64,000 bases of DNA from Acanthosepion esculentum (GCA_964036315.1 OZ038498.1:9130861-9194860); one strand, 5' to 3'. Numbered from the stretch's first letter, positions 11,012 to 20,989 are shown. Notes: generated by a model from the sequence alone, not told the origin. Program-made: numbers and translations.

Positions 11012-11083
11012 CTGAGCCCAGTGAACAAAATTCTGAACTGATGAGCCAGCTGGGGTGTGTGTGTAATAAACAGTGAGTCGAGA
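11012..11083 (-). CDS. Lipase A exon 7 (72 bp)
   Basis: Phase 0 at both ends: an acceptor CAG before TCTCGACTC and donor GTGAGT after GCTCAG. It encodes 24 residues, SRLTVYYTHTPAGSSVQNFV then HWAQ. The THTPAG.SVQN..HW.Q block is highly conserved in acid lipases and lies just after the lid. The homologous exon of gene B is at 53887-53958, also 72 bp. An exon of the same length, phase and final Gln codon is known in human LIPA (exon 8). Confidence 0.93.
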
Positions 11084-11224
11084 CTGGTAGGAAAAAAATA
11101 ATTATAATTAGAGGACGTGTGTAGAGAAAGAAAATATTAACGAGAAAGTTTATAAAAAGGTCATAAGGGTGCATTCGATGGAATAGAAAAGCGGAAGAGA
11201 ATATGAAAGAATAGTTGGCGAAAT

Positions 11225-11335
11225 CGAAAACATCAATCATAATAACAACAGTATCAACAACAACAACAACAAAAACAGTAATAATAACAACAATAATAAT
11301 AACAATAACACCAACAATAATAACAAAAACCCGGT
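11225..11335 (+). repeat. (AAC/AAT)n low-complexity stretch
   Basis: AACAACAACAACAACAA runs mixed with AATAAT units. It directly precedes the R2-type LINE remnant and has no coding value. Confidence 0.85.
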
Positions 11336-11830
11336 TACGGAGATAGGACCTGTAAACATTTTATGGGACTACACAATACACACAGACAGAACACTCAAAG
11401 CTAATCGGCCAGATATCTTATTAGAGACCGCAAACAAAAAAATTGCCTTCTTATTGATATGGCAGTCACTGCAGACTGTAATGTTTCGTTGAAGATCTTC
11501 AAAAAGCTATCAAAATACAAGGACCTTGAAAATGAAATCTCAGAAATGTGGCAGATGTTTTAATTGGAGCCCTTGGATTGACTGTAAAAGATTCCAATAG
11601 ACTCATTGAAGGGATTCCTGGAAGCCCATGCCTTAAAGAAACACAAAAAATTGTTCCCACGAGTACAGGCCACACCTTACGAAGGGCTTTATCTATGTAA
11701 AATATGTGGGAGGTGGGGAGTGGGGTAATTACTCAGTGGAAAATGTCATGATACCATTTCTGACCTTAGGACTCTAGGTGAGACCTGGAAAGAAATGAGT
11801 GCACACCAGAAACCAAGGGAAATTAAAATA
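11335..11830 (+). pseudogene. LINE C-terminal remnant with restriction-like endonuclease
   Basis: Two reading frames joined by a frameshift encode RPDILLETANKKIAFLLI followed by DMAVTADCNVSLK, KKLSKYKDLENEI, then IGALGLTVKDSN and TGHTLRRALSM. The PD...E...K arrangement and the KLSKYKDLE segment are typical of the C-terminal nuclease region of LINEs with a restriction-like endonuclease (R2/R4-type). This differs from the dominant LINE family of the window. There is no RT domain, and an ATAATAATAATAATGATAAT tail follows at 11830. Confidence 0.65.
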
Positions 11831-11984
11831 ATAATAATAATGATAATGATGTTGTTGTTGTTGTTTTTCACTACCACAGATTTGCTTGTTTGGCATTTCT
11901 CCTAGTGACTGATACAGTGTGACTCTCTGTTCATGGGCGGAAGTAAAGGAGAAGCATCATGGTTGGATGTCGAGAGGATTGTCT

Positions 11985-12260
11985 TTTAAATATGAATGAT
12001 GAGGTGATTTGAAGACTAGAACTAGATGCTTGGGAACACCCTAAATCGGAGATCATTTCAGCGGACCAGGAGTTATTTCTAACTGGACTCTACTTGCAGG
12101 GCTATGTGTTGCTTTTATTAAAACCTGTCAGCATATGTCGCACATTTGGCTGTGAGGTATGTGCGAGGTATACTCTTTTAAGACGATGTTTCTTGATGGA
12201 TACATTGGGCGTCATATGTTTAAATCAGTCCAGCGTCACGTTGTATACATGCTGCTCTTT
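11985..12260 (+). repeat. Unclassified repeat piece
   Basis: Shares scattered blocks with 59760-59870 (CGCACATTTAGCTGTGA against CGCACATTTGGCTGTGA, and GATGAATACATTG against GATGGATACATTG). It is probably the 3' part of an old interspersed element. No tRNA-like head is visible. Confidence 0.4.
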
Positions 12261-12487
12261 CTAGTTAAATAATAATAAATGTTTTACAAAATAAGGTTAC
12301 ATAATCACATCAGTAAGATGCTGATGATGATGACAGCCGTAATAATAATGCTGATGATAATGACGACCAGCCAAATGAAAAAGGATGTTCTTAAAGGATA
12401 GCAGAAAAGAGCTTGTTGGTAATGAAGTAAAAACATTAATCATTATAAAAAAAAGGACAAAAGAAAGAACACCTTGTACCATGCAAC

Positions 12488-14085
12488 GTATGTACTATAA
12501 TGTTTGTCGTGAAAAGGACCTCCAATCTGTGGTTGACTGGAGCACGAGATGGCTTTTAAACTTTAATGCGTCCAAAACGAAACTGTTCTCATTTACTTAC
12601 CGTAGGAGAACCTCCCTGCCTCCAATCAGCATGGCTGATGCTCACCTCCACGAGAGCGTTTCTCTGCGCCTTCTTGATCTCACGTTTTCCACTGACCTCA
12701 ATTGGAACAACTACATTAAATCGATAGCTTCATCTACCACAAGGAAAGTTGGTTCCCTGTGTCGCGTCAGAAGGTTTTTTATCGCCAGAGTCCATCCTTA
12801 ACAAACCTACAAATCTACCATTCGCCCTTGTATTGAATGCTGTTGCTATATATGGTCGGGCGCCTCCACTATTCATTTCGAGGTTCTCGACAAAATCCAG
12901 AGACGGATATGGAATGTGATAGGTCCTGACCTGGCATCTCCACTCCAGTTTCTCACAGACACGCTATGGCTTCCCTTTGTTTTTCTACAAATATTTTTAT
13001 GCAACTGCTCTGACGATCTATTTCCACCGCTACCCCAACTGCATGAATTTAAGCGATCTTCTAGGTTGGCATTTCGGTCCCACCCTTTCAGTGTCGAAAA
13101 ACTTTATCTACCGCAAGGAAAGTTGGTTCTCTGTGTCGCGCCAGAAGGTCTGAGACCATTCTTCAAATCTACAAAGCTACCATTCGCCCTTACATTGAAT
13201 ACTATTCCCATATATGGTCTGGTGTCCATGCTGTTCATCTCGAGGTTCTCGACAAAATCCAAAGACGGATATGTAATGTGATAGGTCCTGACCTAGCATC
13301 TCGACTCCAGCCACTTTTTCACAGACTCGACGTGGCTTTCATCTGTCTATTCTACAAATATTTATATGCTCTGACGATCTATTTTCACCGCTACCTCAAC
13401 TGCATGAATTTAAGCGATCTTCTAAGTTGGCGTTTCGGTCCCACCCTTTCAGTGTCGAAAAAGTTTAATGTAACTGCCTCTTGTACTCCAACAGCGTCTT
13501 CTCTTGCACTTCTCGGCAGTGGAACTCCCTTCCTCTTTCTTGCTTCCCTGATAGCTATAATCTTCAAATATTCAAATGTAATGTCAATGACATCTTCTTA
13601 TTCCTTGATCCTGACCCCCGCCCTTCTCTTTATCCTTTCCTCAAACACCCCTCTTTACTCTTGCTCTCACTCTCTGTAACCCCTTGGGTGCTAGTGACAC
13701 TCCCGCCTTGCTTGGGGTGAAATGCTTAAAAAGAAAATGTTTCCTCTCCTCTTCCAATTTAACCGGATTATTAAAGTAGCCATTCTTCTATATTATTCTA
13801 CCTCTGTCCCATAATGATTGTTCCATTTAGTCTATGAAATTTGTACGTAAATTGAACAATCATTATGGGACAGAGATGGGAACTCCCTTCCTCCTACTTG
13901 CTTCCCTGATAGCTATAATCTTCAAATATTGAAATGTAATGTCAATCGACATCTTCTGATGCCTTGATCCTGACCCCCGTCCTTCTCTATATCCTTTGCT
14001 CAAACACCCCTCTTTACTCTTGCTCTCACTCTCTGTAACCCCTTGCGTGCTAGTGGCACTCCCGCCTTGCTTGAAGTGAAACGCT
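12488..14085 (+). pseudogene. LINE remnant with internal tandem duplications
   Basis: Dominant LINE family, plus strand: a segment at 12600-12800 (RRTSLPPISMADAHLHE, IASSTTRKVGSLCRVRRFF), then DKIQRR..NVIGPDLASPLQ. The stretch from ACAAGGAAAGTTGGTTC (12736) restarts at 13114, and GTGATAGGTCCTGACCT recurs at 12917 and 13279, so part of the 3' domain is present twice. The extreme 3' end (SLPLSCFPDSYNLQIFK, then CCCTTGGGTGCTAGTG) is also doubled, at 13513-13730 and 13878-14085. Stops and shifts throughout. The family's 3' UTR mark CTTGCTTGGGGTGAAATGCT is at about 13708. Confidence 0.8.
13802..13875. repeat. 74-bp palindrome with 22-bp perfect arms
   Basis: CTCTGTCCCATAATGATTG at the left and its exact inverse complement at the right enclose a 30-bp AT-rich loop. 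CAG...TCCCATAATGATTG-like ends are known from mariner-type elements, so this may be a minimal two-ended relic. It lies exactly between two copies of a duplicated LINE end. Confidence 0.75.
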
Positions 14086-14260
14086 TAAAAAATACATAAA
14101 TATTTCTCTGGGAGTGGGAAAGAGTGAGAGAGGGATTTGATGAAGTATTCTTATCGACAAAGAGAGATAGATATAAACAAACGTAGAGAGAAATAGATGA
14201 ATAATTGAAGGAAGTATGTGAAAGAGAGAAAGAGAGTAATCGTGAGCGTGAATAACTTAC

Positions 14261-14407
14261 TTTGTTCATATGAGGACTAAATGTTCCTCCAATCATTTCT
14301 CCCATCTTCACACATGCTGTCATTGATTTGCATGCCGTTGTAATTAACGTATTTCTTTTAGAGCTCGAGCCAAAAATTGATTTCCTTCCTAAGATCAGGT
14401 AAAGAGT
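14261..14407 (-). CDS. Lipase A exon 6 (147 bp)
   Basis: Phase 0, acceptor CAG before ACTCTTTAC, donor GTAAGT. It codes for 49 residues of the cap/lid: TLYLILGRKSIFGSS, then ACKSMTACVKMGEMIGG and FSPHMNK. Gene B's homologue (61280-61435) has 52 residues. Exon A lacks three residues between two cysteines, so the Cys-Cys spacing falls from nine positions (usual in gastric lipase) to six. The equivalent human LIPA exon 7 is also 147 bp, phase 0. Confidence 0.9.
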
Positions 14408-14847
14408 CTGAAAAATTAAAATTTATACAAGTAGAGCTAAGGCGAATATTTTAAATTACGTTTTGAAAATTATTTGTTCGACTTGAAAGAAATAATCGAG
14501 CAAGATGGTTCTAAAATTCCACAGACAAAATGAAACGTAATAATAATTTTTCGTTCAGTTATTTAATGAGCAAATTTGTTTAATACACTTACACAAAGAG
14601 TCCTCTTTATATAAATCCACAGAATATATACTTATATACACCTATAATTTATATCTTGTTTATTATAAGATCCAGTATTTAAGGACGTGCATAGAATTGA
14701 TGATGGTGGAAAGTATGCAGCAATACTGAATAATTATTCAAATTATGTAACTGTATTAAAGTTGGGGAGAGCCGTGAATGCCAACAAACGAAGGGGCATA
14801 AAATAAAATCTTAAAGGTGTACAATTGACATATGAAACATTTTAACG

Positions 14848-15010
14848 GAACTCCACAGCCAAACATTCAAATATTCTGAAGGAACGCCACATTCAACCAT
14901 TGTAGTATTCTGAAGGGATGCCACATTCAACCTTTGATGTATTTTGAAGGAACTCCACATTCAACATTTCAAATGATTTGAATGAACGCCACATTCAACT
15001 GTTGTTAAAA
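14848..15010 (+). repeat. Minisatellite, about 33-36-bp unit, five copies
   Basis: Units of the form GGAACGCCACATTCAACC...TATTCTGAA at 14849, 14880, 14915, 14948 and 14981, diverged about 20%. It lies in lipase A intron 5. Confidence 0.75.
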
Positions 15011-15131
15011 ACAACTGGAAGCAATTGAAGTGAAATTGCAAAGTGCAAAAATAAGGCTTCTTAAAAAAATATAAGGAAAATATGATAGATTTAGTTTAGT
15101 TGAAAGTTGATAATAGCATCAATTATATTAC

Positions 15132-15218
15132 CTGATCGCTCATCTCTGAGTAAGAGGTGGCAGAAGAGGTCATGTGTGTAGCATAGCCAACTGGAGCTAG
15201 CGTACCCAAAAATCGAAC
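15132..15218 (-). CDS. Lipase A exon 5 (87 bp)
   Basis: Phase 0 at both ends (acceptor AG before GTTCGA, donor GTAATA). It encodes 29 residues starting VRFLGTLAPVGYATHM. The LAPV segment is the conserved strand following the nucleophile helix in acid lipases. Human LIPA carries this region in a differently split exon 6, so the exon 4/5 junction here looks lineage-specific. Confidence 0.9.
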
Positions 15219-15360
15219 CTGAATAAAATAAACAAATACAATTAAAATATAATAAATAAAAATGCTTAAGTACACATAATATTGAACTATAACGCGGCAA
15301 CATATATCTAAGTTTTAAAAGAAAAACGTCCATAAACACAATATATATATATATATATAT

Positions 15361-15442
15361 ATTATAAATTAATTGATTTAAAATATAGTTTTTCGCTACA
15401 GTGGAGCGAAAAAACCATATTTTAAATCAATTAATTTATAAT
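15361..15442. repeat. 82-bp palindrome
   Basis: ATTATAAATTAATTGATTTA at the left is repeated inverted at the right, and the inner part (TTTTTCGCTAC / GGAGCGAAAAA) also pairs. It is preceded by (TA)n at 15344. Possibly a foldback MITE. Confidence 0.75.
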
Positions 15443-15530
15443 ATTAATGCACTGTAAATTTACATTGAGCACTATTGTGTAAAAATATCTATAAGAACAC
15501 CGGATTTTATATCTTACTGTTCTTTCTTTT

Positions 15531-15533
<3 letters not shown>

Positions 15534-15580
<47 letters not shown>
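15534..15580. repeat. (TA)n microsatellite
   Basis: Uninterrupted alternating AT about 90 bp beyond the palindrome. Confidence 0.95.
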
Positions 15581-15582
<2 letters not shown>

Positions 15583-15661
15583 AGGTGAGAAAATGATGTA
15601 TACTTTTTTATATACCAGATAACTGTTAGGAAAATTAATGATAAAGTAGGAAAATTCTTTT

Positions 15662-15712
15662 TTTATATGACGTGTTTCAACCTTTAGGACTTCATCGCTC
15701 TGAAGTCATGTT
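15662..15712 (-). other. Penelope-type hammerhead-like relic
   Basis: On the minus strand GCGATGAAGTCC, TAAA, GGTT, GAAAC and ACGTC follow in the order of a hammerhead core (CUGANGA, stem II, GAAA, NUH), but the first two core bases are wrong. This kind of sequence is common in the terminal repeats of Penelope-like elements. Stem I is not convincing, so it is probably an inactive relic. Confidence 0.35.
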
Positions 15713-15714
15713 TA

Positions 15715-16430
15715 CGCTGATGTAACCCACATATACACAGAGACGCTGAAATTTTAAATTTTAAATTAAATTTGAAAAAGAATATGTGCTTGGGTATATA
15801 CTATACTCAGTTTCACTTAGTTTATTTGTGTTTATATACTTAAAACCTTTGTTGATCTTGGCAGTCCGTCTATTCTTACAATGCTTAACAAAATAAGGCA
15901 TGATTGATCGTGTATAAAGGAAAATCATGATCATAAATGCCTGTGGAATAAAGTTAAAATAATAGAGAACTCTGAACCATAAGATGACTGAAACAATCAG
16001 CGCACATTCTAGGCTCTGAAAATTCCATCAGTAGACCTAGCGTAGAGATAAACACTATCTGGGACCTTTTGATTAAGAAAGACAGGTGCTTGATCGCTCA
16101 AAACTCACAGAGGATTAAAGATTTGGTTAAAAAGTATTTAGTTCTCTGGCAATTATGCGTTCAGCCTCTGCGTTGACTGGAGTATTAACTAATTGTATAT
16201 AATCTACCAACTTGGATTGAATAAAAAGTTTAGTAGAAAATTTCGAGAGGTTTATCCAGTACGAAAGATATGTTAAGAAACGCGGAAGGCACGTACGCCG
16301 AAAACGTAGTAATCACAACCAAGATGAGCACACACGTTGGAAAAAAGTATGAAAGTTCTGAGCATTGGCCATTTAGTTAAACTTTGTGAAGTAGCTTGAT
16401 CTTGCGAAAGAACGATATCGTCTGTGAAAT
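15715..16430. other. No recognisable feature
   Basis: Intron 4 sequence of lipase A without clear coding potential or known repeat signatures. Confidence 0.4.
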
Positions 16431-16434
16431 AAAA

Positions 16435-16775
16435 TACTCCAATAGCTTCATGTCTCGCACCTCTCGCCTGTGGAACTCCCTTCCTTATTCCTGTTTCCCT
16501 GACAAATGTAATCTCCAACTATTTAAGTGTAACGTCAATTGACATCTCCAGTTGCCTTGATCTATGCACTTCCCATCTCCACATCCTTTCCCATTTCATT
16601 CCTATCTGCTCTCGCTCCAAATCTTCTGTAACCCCCTTGCCTTGATCGATCCACTATCTTTCTCCACATCCTTTCCGCTACCACTCCTATCTGCTCTTCC
16701 TCCAAACCTTCTGTAACCCCTTGCGTGCTAGTGGCTTCTAGCCTGGTTTGGGGTGAAAAGCTTAAAAAAAGAAGC
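16435..16775 (+). pseudogene. LINE 3' end, dominant family
   Basis: Only the last ~35 codons (TSRLWNSLPYSCFPDKCNLQ) and the 3' UTR remain. The 3' UTR segment around TTGATC...CTTTCTCCACATCC is partly repeated. It ends at the family mark GTGCTAGTGGCTTCTAGCC, TTTGGGGTGAAA and a short A-rich tail. Confidence 0.75.
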
Positions 16776-16784
16776 AATTCCAAG

Positions 16785-17170
16785 CCGTCCTGGGTTAAAC
16801 GATAAACTACATCCAACAGCATTCCTCTGATCAGGAGGTTTTGAGAAGCGTAGAACCACTTCTTAATTGCTGGTTTTCCCAGCTCCACTCTGACCCGGGG
16901 TGGTAGCACCTGTTAAGAGTCTCACCTATGGGCAAACAGTGAATCCCCAAATTAGGTGCAAAACACTATGAAAGTGTAAAAATAGGTTTTAATACCAGCA
17001 ATACATTTTTGTAAAAAATTATTATCAACAATGAATTTTTGAAGAATTTTTTTTTTACCGGAAATACATTTTTGAAAAAAAATATTACCAGCAATAAAAA
17101 AAATCTTGTTGGCATTAAATAACCCATTGAGGTTGATATGACATAAAACAAAACTAAACAAAAGCAATTC
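16785..17170 (+). repeat. Interspersed repeat R1, best copy
   Basis: About 385 bp: GATAAACTACATCCAACAGC, GATCAGGAGGTTTTGAGAAG, CCGGGGTGGTAGCACCTG, AACACTATGAAAGTGTAAAA, then four to five diverged units of ACCAGCAATACATTTTTGAA, and a terminal GGCATTAAATAACCCATTGA...GTTGATATG. The terminus matches the 3' tail of the I-clade-like LINE at 60465-61085 (GCATTAAATAACCC...GGGTTGATATG). This suggests a non-autonomous element moved by that LINE. Confidence 0.7.
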
Positions 17171-17502
17171 CAATGTAAAACGTTCTGCCTGTATTGTCTA
17201 TTAATGAGAAAAGTGATACTTTAATAATATGTCGAAATTAATCCCGAGTATTTGTTTAATTCAATCAATTCTGCGTATTAATGACAACCGAATCCAATTT
17301 AGATAGCGTAGGGTACAAGGAAAATATTGTAGAATATTAAACTAGTTTAATTTTCATTAACGTTTGACTTTTATTTCTTTCACGTTAATTTCAGATACTT
17401 TTTTTAGCCAAACTCCGAAGAAGCCGTTTGATGAGAGGAAGCTGCTGAGATATGGAAGAACAAAATAAATCTCTATCGAGACTGGGCTGGATTTTATTAA
17501 AT

Positions 17503-18231
17503 ACTAGCAGCATGGCCCGGCGTTGCCTGTACTTGATTAAAAAATCGTACTACTCATTCAGCAATCGCTATCACTTGACTCAAAATATTTTTGCCCTTCC
17601 TTGCCTTTAAAGGAGTGTGCTCTTTGCCGTGCTGATGTTACTTCTTGCCTATCTCACACTGCGAACTTTTTTTCTAAGCTCTATGCTAAACATTAAATCT
17701 GTTACGAAAAAAGAACTAAACAAAATGAACACAAAACGATCAGCTTTAAAAAAGGACTCGTAACTGGAAAAACCGAATGAAAAAAGTATGTTAACAACAA
17801 ATAATTTTTCACACCCAACCCAGTTCTGCGGAATCAGAATCAACATTGAGTTTAAGCAAGCGAATGAGCCAATTGGAGTAAAGTGCCATGCAGATTTAAA
17901 TTTTTCCCACTTGTGACGAATGCGGCTATCGATTTTTTTTTTGCATGCTAGCATGCTAGTTAACATTCGTGTCAGTCAGCTGTTGGCTCTGACGCTGGCC
18001 AATAGAATCTTCCTACCTATTCGTGGCAGCCAGCTATAGGCTCTCACTCTGGCCAGTAAAAAAAGGCCGCAAACTACATGAAAACTGCCGTAGAAGCATG
18101 AAAAATCGATTATTTCCACTATCGATGGGAGTTTGGAAATGCAAAGTCGGTCTTGGCCTTTATGCTAACTTGGAGCATGTGCATGTAAATTTTAGTGCAA
18201 ATCCGTCGAAAATTGCGGCCGTGCATTCGTT

Positions 18232-18264
<33 letters not shown>

Positions 18265-18297
18265 TACACACACACATCCTGCCTTTTATAGATAGAG
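17503..18297 (+). repeat. Interspersed element starting GGCCCGGCGTTGCC
   Basis: Begins at ACTAGCAGCATGGCCCGGCG, a 5' signature I recognise from widespread invertebrate repeats. It ends with TTTTAGTGCAAATCCGTCGA, a (CA)n tract (18234-18275) and CCTTTTATAGATAGA. The interior has no intact coding region. The class (non-autonomous LINE-like) is uncertain. Confidence 0.5.
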
Positions 18298-18411
18298 ATT
18301 ACGATTCACCAATATTAGTATTAAAATATATATATATATTTTATATTAACAATATTTTATTATTCTGATTTCTTATATGTAAAGTTAATCGAATACTTAG
18401 AAAGCTCTTAC

Positions 18412-18562
18412 CTTTTTGGCGAGTTCTTTGTTTTCAGAAAATGCTATGAACGCAATGGTTGCTCCCTGTGAGTGCCCGATATAATACAGAGATTTTTGGG
18501 ATGTTTTTCTCAGAATATAATCGATACAGGCAGGGAGATCGAACTCGGCCATTTCATCAAAG
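18412..18562 (-). CDS. Lipase A exon 4 (151 bp), catalytic serine
   Basis: Enters in phase 2 (one base completes a Ser codon), leaves in phase 0, donor GTAAGAG. Fifty residues: [17 protein letters not shown], then [25 protein letters not shown] is the nucleophile elbow, with Ser as catalytic base partner of the Asp/His encoded by the last exons. The F[SY]DEMA.[FY]DLPA block is a family signature. The 5' phase matches the human LIPA exon 4/5 border. The human intron inside the GHSQG region is absent here. Confidence 0.95.
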
Positions 18563-19084
18563 CTGGTTGATGAATAAATAGAACATTTTTAACGAATCTC
18601 ATGTCTTTCTGGCTGTTGGATAATTTTACAGGAACATAAAATGGAAGATTTACAGTCGAGACATTAACAAAAGATTTACTGAACAATTCCTCCTCAAGTC
18701 AATTACTAAGAAAAAACAATTTTTACAAGAACCGTAATAAATATAAAATAATAGAAATGTCATGTTGATCAGCGTTAATCTATGCGAGCATTTGATATCT
18801 CAACAGAAATATAGTATAAGATAGGGAATAAGTTATTATTAATCTTTAATTATCGATGGCTCTGTAAAATATACTTGCCCTAGATTATTGTCCCTACGAA
18901 AGCGTGTTAATCGCCTTGATTTTGGATGAAGGGTTTGACCATTAGCAGCAAGTTCGATCCGATTTGGTGTCATACATATACGGCCTTATGTCAAACTAAA
19001 CTGATCTTTGCAAATAAAAAAAGTCTTCTCGTATTCAAAACATTTAATTAAATGGGGATGTATAATTTGCATTTGGGTTTAGAG
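18563..19084. other. No recognisable feature
   Basis: Lipase A intron 3, AT-rich, no element identified. Confidence 0.4.
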
Positions 19085-19603
19085 CAGAGGTTGCCCACCT
19101 GGGTGCAATTGCCCACCGGTGGGCGAAGAGCAACTGTTGAGCGGGTGATTTCAACTGTTGGTTGGGGGACTTTAACTGTTGAGTGGGCGGTGAGTAACTG
19201 AATAGAAAATGGGGGTGGGAGAATTAAAATTTTGGTGGGCAATATAGGATTTCAATTATTAAAAAGGTATTTCTGCGTATAATACCCGAACAAATATTCA
19301 AAGATATGCAAAGTACTTGTATTAAAACAGGAAGCTAAATGTGAATAACAGCGACACATTTATAAATAAGATATAAATATCCCCGAAAACAAGAAATATT
19401 TTGGTATTTTCTAGAGTTTTGAGAAAGGTCAATCAGATACTTCTTCAAACAAAATAACATTTCTTCGGATATAAATCAGATAATGGAAGACCAATATCTC
19501 TATAATTCTGAGATGAGGTATAGTAACTATTTACAGGTGGGCGGTGGAAATTTTTTCCATGTGAATGTGGCCGATTATGCTAAAAAAAGGTTGGGAAACC
19601 CTG
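19085..19603 (+). mobile_element. hAT-type MITE
   Basis: 519 bp with imperfect ends CAGAGGTTGCCCACCT and (inverse of the right end) CAGGGTTTCCCAACCT. Eight-base flanks GTTTAGAG (19077-19084) and GTTTAGTG (19604-19611) differ by one base, fitting the 8-bp target duplication of hAT transposons. G-rich degenerate interior with TGGGCGG-like units, no transposase, hence non-autonomous. Confidence 0.8.
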
Positions 19604-19679
19604 GTTTAGTGTTATTTGTTACAGTTTTTGGGTGCCTTATATACTAGTGAGCCAACCAAAATGAGCTGACTCATTTTAT

Positions 19680-19760
19680 AGTTGACCAATAGAAGTGTTA
19701 ACCAATCAGAAAGCTCAAAATATTTCATGCCACGTGTATAAAGGCAGCCATGTTTTTTCC
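19680..19760 (+). promoter_or_regulatory. Promoter-like cluster (two CCAAT, TATAAA)
   Basis: GACCAATAG (19684), AACCAATCA (19698) and GTGTATAAAGG (19736) lie in the usual order and spacing of a polymerase II promoter, on the strand opposite to lipase A. GC content rises after it. It could belong to an LTR: at 20937 ATGTGGCAGCAATCGG resembles a primer-binding site. No gene is visible downstream. Confidence 0.35.
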
Positions 19761-20430
19761 CGAATATCTACGCCGAGGCCTTTGATATCGAAGACTGAAG
19801 AATTACGGAACAGCTGCTGGTGGTATTGGCGATATAGTCAGATCCAGTAGAGTGTCTGACTCGTGAGTGTTAATCTTTAACGTTGTTTCGTTGAACAGGT
19901 TACGTACTGCGCTGAATTCTATATTCATAGACTAAGACGAACATGGTTAACATTATTTTATGAGATCATATGAAAGCTGGCACCATAATTTCATTACTTT
20001 ATATTAAGAAAAGAAAAAAAGCTAACGCTGCAGATATAGACACGGCTACTCTATGTCATGATTATTATCATTAAGAAGATGTTTAATTATTAGCACTTAG
20101 CCAAATTAAAATATTTGGTTATTAAAATTATTAGTTGGTTATCATAAAAAACATGAATAAATTAACACAATTATCTCCCCTCTGTGTCACGTCAAACGAC
20201 ATTTTAATCAACATTTTCTCTTGTTTCGAGTCTTGGATGTTAAACAACGGAGCATGCAGGATTCTGAAGACTGCTAACTTTGTTTAGTGATAAAATCAGA
20301 TCATTTTTATTGATTATTTAATCAATTAACACTGAAGCTAACAAATGAAAAATAACGTTATATTAATTATATTTCAAGGTATCTCTTAGTGGAGACAACT
20401 CTTCACTCTTCAACGAAAAAAGAGTATCTG

Positions 20431-20735
20431 TCAAGGACACATGGCACAGTGGATAAAGGCGTTAGTTAGATCCAGTGACAGGACCCAAATAGTGTCAGTT
20501 CAATACCCGGTTAAGGCAGTGCAGAACTTTCAGAGGGGAATTAACAGGCGATAACTGATAACTGACATCCATTAAACATGGCGCGTGGAACTAGAACAGT
20601 CTAAACCAGTGAGCGAAATAAACGGTTCAGTTCGACATTACAATCACCTGAAGAAGATCGGAGCGTACAACGGCCGAAACGTTGTAATAAATATGGCGAC
20701 AAAGATGAGAACAATAGTCCGAATAATGTAAATAG
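20431..20735 (+). mobile_element. Penelope-like terminal repeat, plus copy
   Basis: Order of parts: tRNA-Arg-like head (A-box TGGCACAGTGG at about 20449, GTTCAATACCCGG), linker with AACTGATAACTGACATCC, hammerhead-like core (CTGAAGA, GCCGAAACGTTG), then AATATGGCGACAAAGATGAG and CCGAATAATGTAAATAG. It is the reference orientation for the many other copies. It has no coding capacity by itself. Confidence 0.75.
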
Positions 20736-20989
20736 TGAAAAAAGAGTAGTATGAAACAACAACATGGCTGCTGGACAATACGCCACCTGTAGACAGTGAA
20801 TTATTTATCCAACCCAATCGTGCTGTATCCTGGTTAGTGAGAATAAAAACAAATATTGTTGTGTTTTAAAATATATTTAACTGTGTTTTGTTACATTTTG
20901 TTGTTCCTAATATTTTAGGTTAGAACTGTACCAATATGTGGCAGCAATCGGTCTTGAGAGAAAGTTATCTCTCACCTGCTGTTGGCGGT

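Noticed and set aside
16273..16909. Minus-strand open frames of 81 and 115 codons
   Set aside because: Antisense to the plus-strand LINE 3' end and repeat R1; no family match.
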